Below are positions 4,888 to 5,401 of a stretch of 5,401 nt of DNA, piece by piece. Source of the DNA: IMCC26256 sp046081705 (lineage in GTDB: Bacteria > Actinomycetota > Acidimicrobiia > IMCC26256); contig JBJTWK010000074.1 in assembly GCA_046081705.1 (NCBI GenBank), forward strand, positions 1-5,401, in the 5' to 3' direction. The translations under genes were made by a program, and so were the position numbers. Positions within the stretch are counted from its first letter, which is position 1. Each line of letters starts with the position of its first letter. The notes beneath the pieces were generated by a model that worked only from the letters and a program-made list of their open reading frames with translations, was not told the DNA's origin and searched no databases.

Positions 4888-5401
4888 CCACCGCGTCGCC
4901 GCCGGATCCGGGCCGCGCCGCGCCCGGGCCGGTCCGCACCGGTACCCGGGCCACGTGGTGGCTCGGCACGACCGCGGTGCTCCTCGTCCTCGGCGCGCTG
5001 GTCCCGCTCGTGATCGCATGGCGGGCCGGCGCGCTGTCCGTGCCGCGCTCGGACGACTGGTCCTACCTGACGACCCTGTTCCGTTGGACCGAGGGCGGAG
5101 GCCTCGACTTCAACCGGTGGGTCTCGATGACCCTCATCGGCCAGTTGCTCCTCGCGGCTCCGGTGGCGCTCGTCGCGCCCGGCTCCATCGCCGCGGTGCG
5201 CATCGAGATGGCGCTCCTCGGCGTCGGCGGGCTCCTCGCCACCGTGTGGCTGGGGATCCAGGTGATCGGCCGGCGCGGCCCGGCCCTGCTCGTCGCCGCG
5301 ACGATCGCGCTCGGCCCACTCTGGGGCCCGCTCGCCGCGACCTCCATGACCGACGTGCCGACCTTCGCGGTCCAGACCCTCGCGGCGGCGATCGCGGTCC
5401 T
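4884..5401 (+). CDS. GT-C/GT39-like (ArnT/PMT-type) membrane glycosyltransferase, N-terminal part
   Basis: The gene starts at GTG 4884 and runs off the window after 172 codons, so most of it is missing. After a Pro/Thr-rich cytoplasmic N-terminus (1-23) come hydrophobic helices at about 26-47, 83-100, 104-126 and 132-152. The loop after helix 1 contains VPRSDDWSYL with Asp57-Asp58. Acidic residues in this first extracytoplasmic loop are the catalytic hallmark of GT-C enzymes that use polyprenyl-phosphate sugars. SMTDVP (154-159) resembles the conserved M-S/T-D-x-P segment after the early helices in ArnT/GT39-like proteins. The expected role is transfer of a sugar from a lipid carrier to a glycan, lipid or protein on the outer face of the membrane; the acceptor is unknown. 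A G-run at 4872-4877 gives a weak ribosome site six bases before GTG. It is divergently transcribed from the methyltransferase gene, which supports a shared envelope-glycan role (inference). Confidence 0.75.
   Translation, partial: MTTASPPDPGRAAPGPVRTGTRATWWLGTTAVLLVLGALVPLVIAWRAGALSVPRSDDWSYLTTLFRWTEGGGLDFNRWVSMTLIGQLLLAAPVALVAPGSIAAVRIEMALLGVGGLLATVWLGIQVIGRRGPALLVAATIALGPLWGPLAATSMTDVPTFAVQTLAAAIAV

Overview
The base composition is very GC-rich. The first gene pairs a twin-arginine signal peptide with a long Thr/Pro linker, and start codons sit only a few bases after TAnnnT boxes. Together these point to a high-GC actinobacterium. The Thr-tract style resembles secreted proteins of Acidimicrobiia, but that placement is inference and not a phylogenetic result.

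Layout: (1) 1-118 is a leader with a GGGCCC-based inverted repeat and a candidate -10 box. (2) 119-1630 (+) encodes a Tat-exported protein of unknown function. It has an N-terminal domain, about 155 residues of Thr-rich mucin-like linker, and a short C-terminal domain. (3) 1631-1754 is a spacer with a strong bulged hairpin. (4) 1755-3047 (+) encodes a nucleotide-sugar dehydrogenase of the UDP-GlcNAc 6-dehydrogenase (WbpA/TviB) type with all visible catalytic motifs. (5) 3044-3891 (-) is a single-pass membrane protein with an extracytoplasmic domain resembling a ConA-like/LamG beta-sandwich. It is split by a one-base frameshift and its stop codon overlaps the dehydrogenase stop in a shared CTAG. 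(6) 3999-4757 (-) encodes a class I SAM-dependent methyltransferase. (7) 4758-4883 is a divergent promoter region. (8) 4884 to the window end (+) is the N-terminal part of a GT-C/GT39-like polytopic glycosyltransferase. No gene-free stretch exceeds 300 bases.

Taken together, the window looks like part of a cell-envelope glycan locus. The dehydrogenase would supply a UDP-HexNAc uronic acid, the methyltransferase could decorate a sugar or glycan, and the GT-C enzyme would transfer a lipid-linked sugar outside the membrane. The exported Thr-rich protein and the membrane-anchored lectin-like protein would act at the surface. This functional link is inferred from neighbourhood and family only. I see no strong evidence for a completely new system. 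The points most worth a second look are the Thr-rich protein with unrecognised end domains, the frameshifted lectin-like gene, the CTAG-overlapping convergent stops with a built-in hairpin, and the recurring (near-)leaderless start layout.
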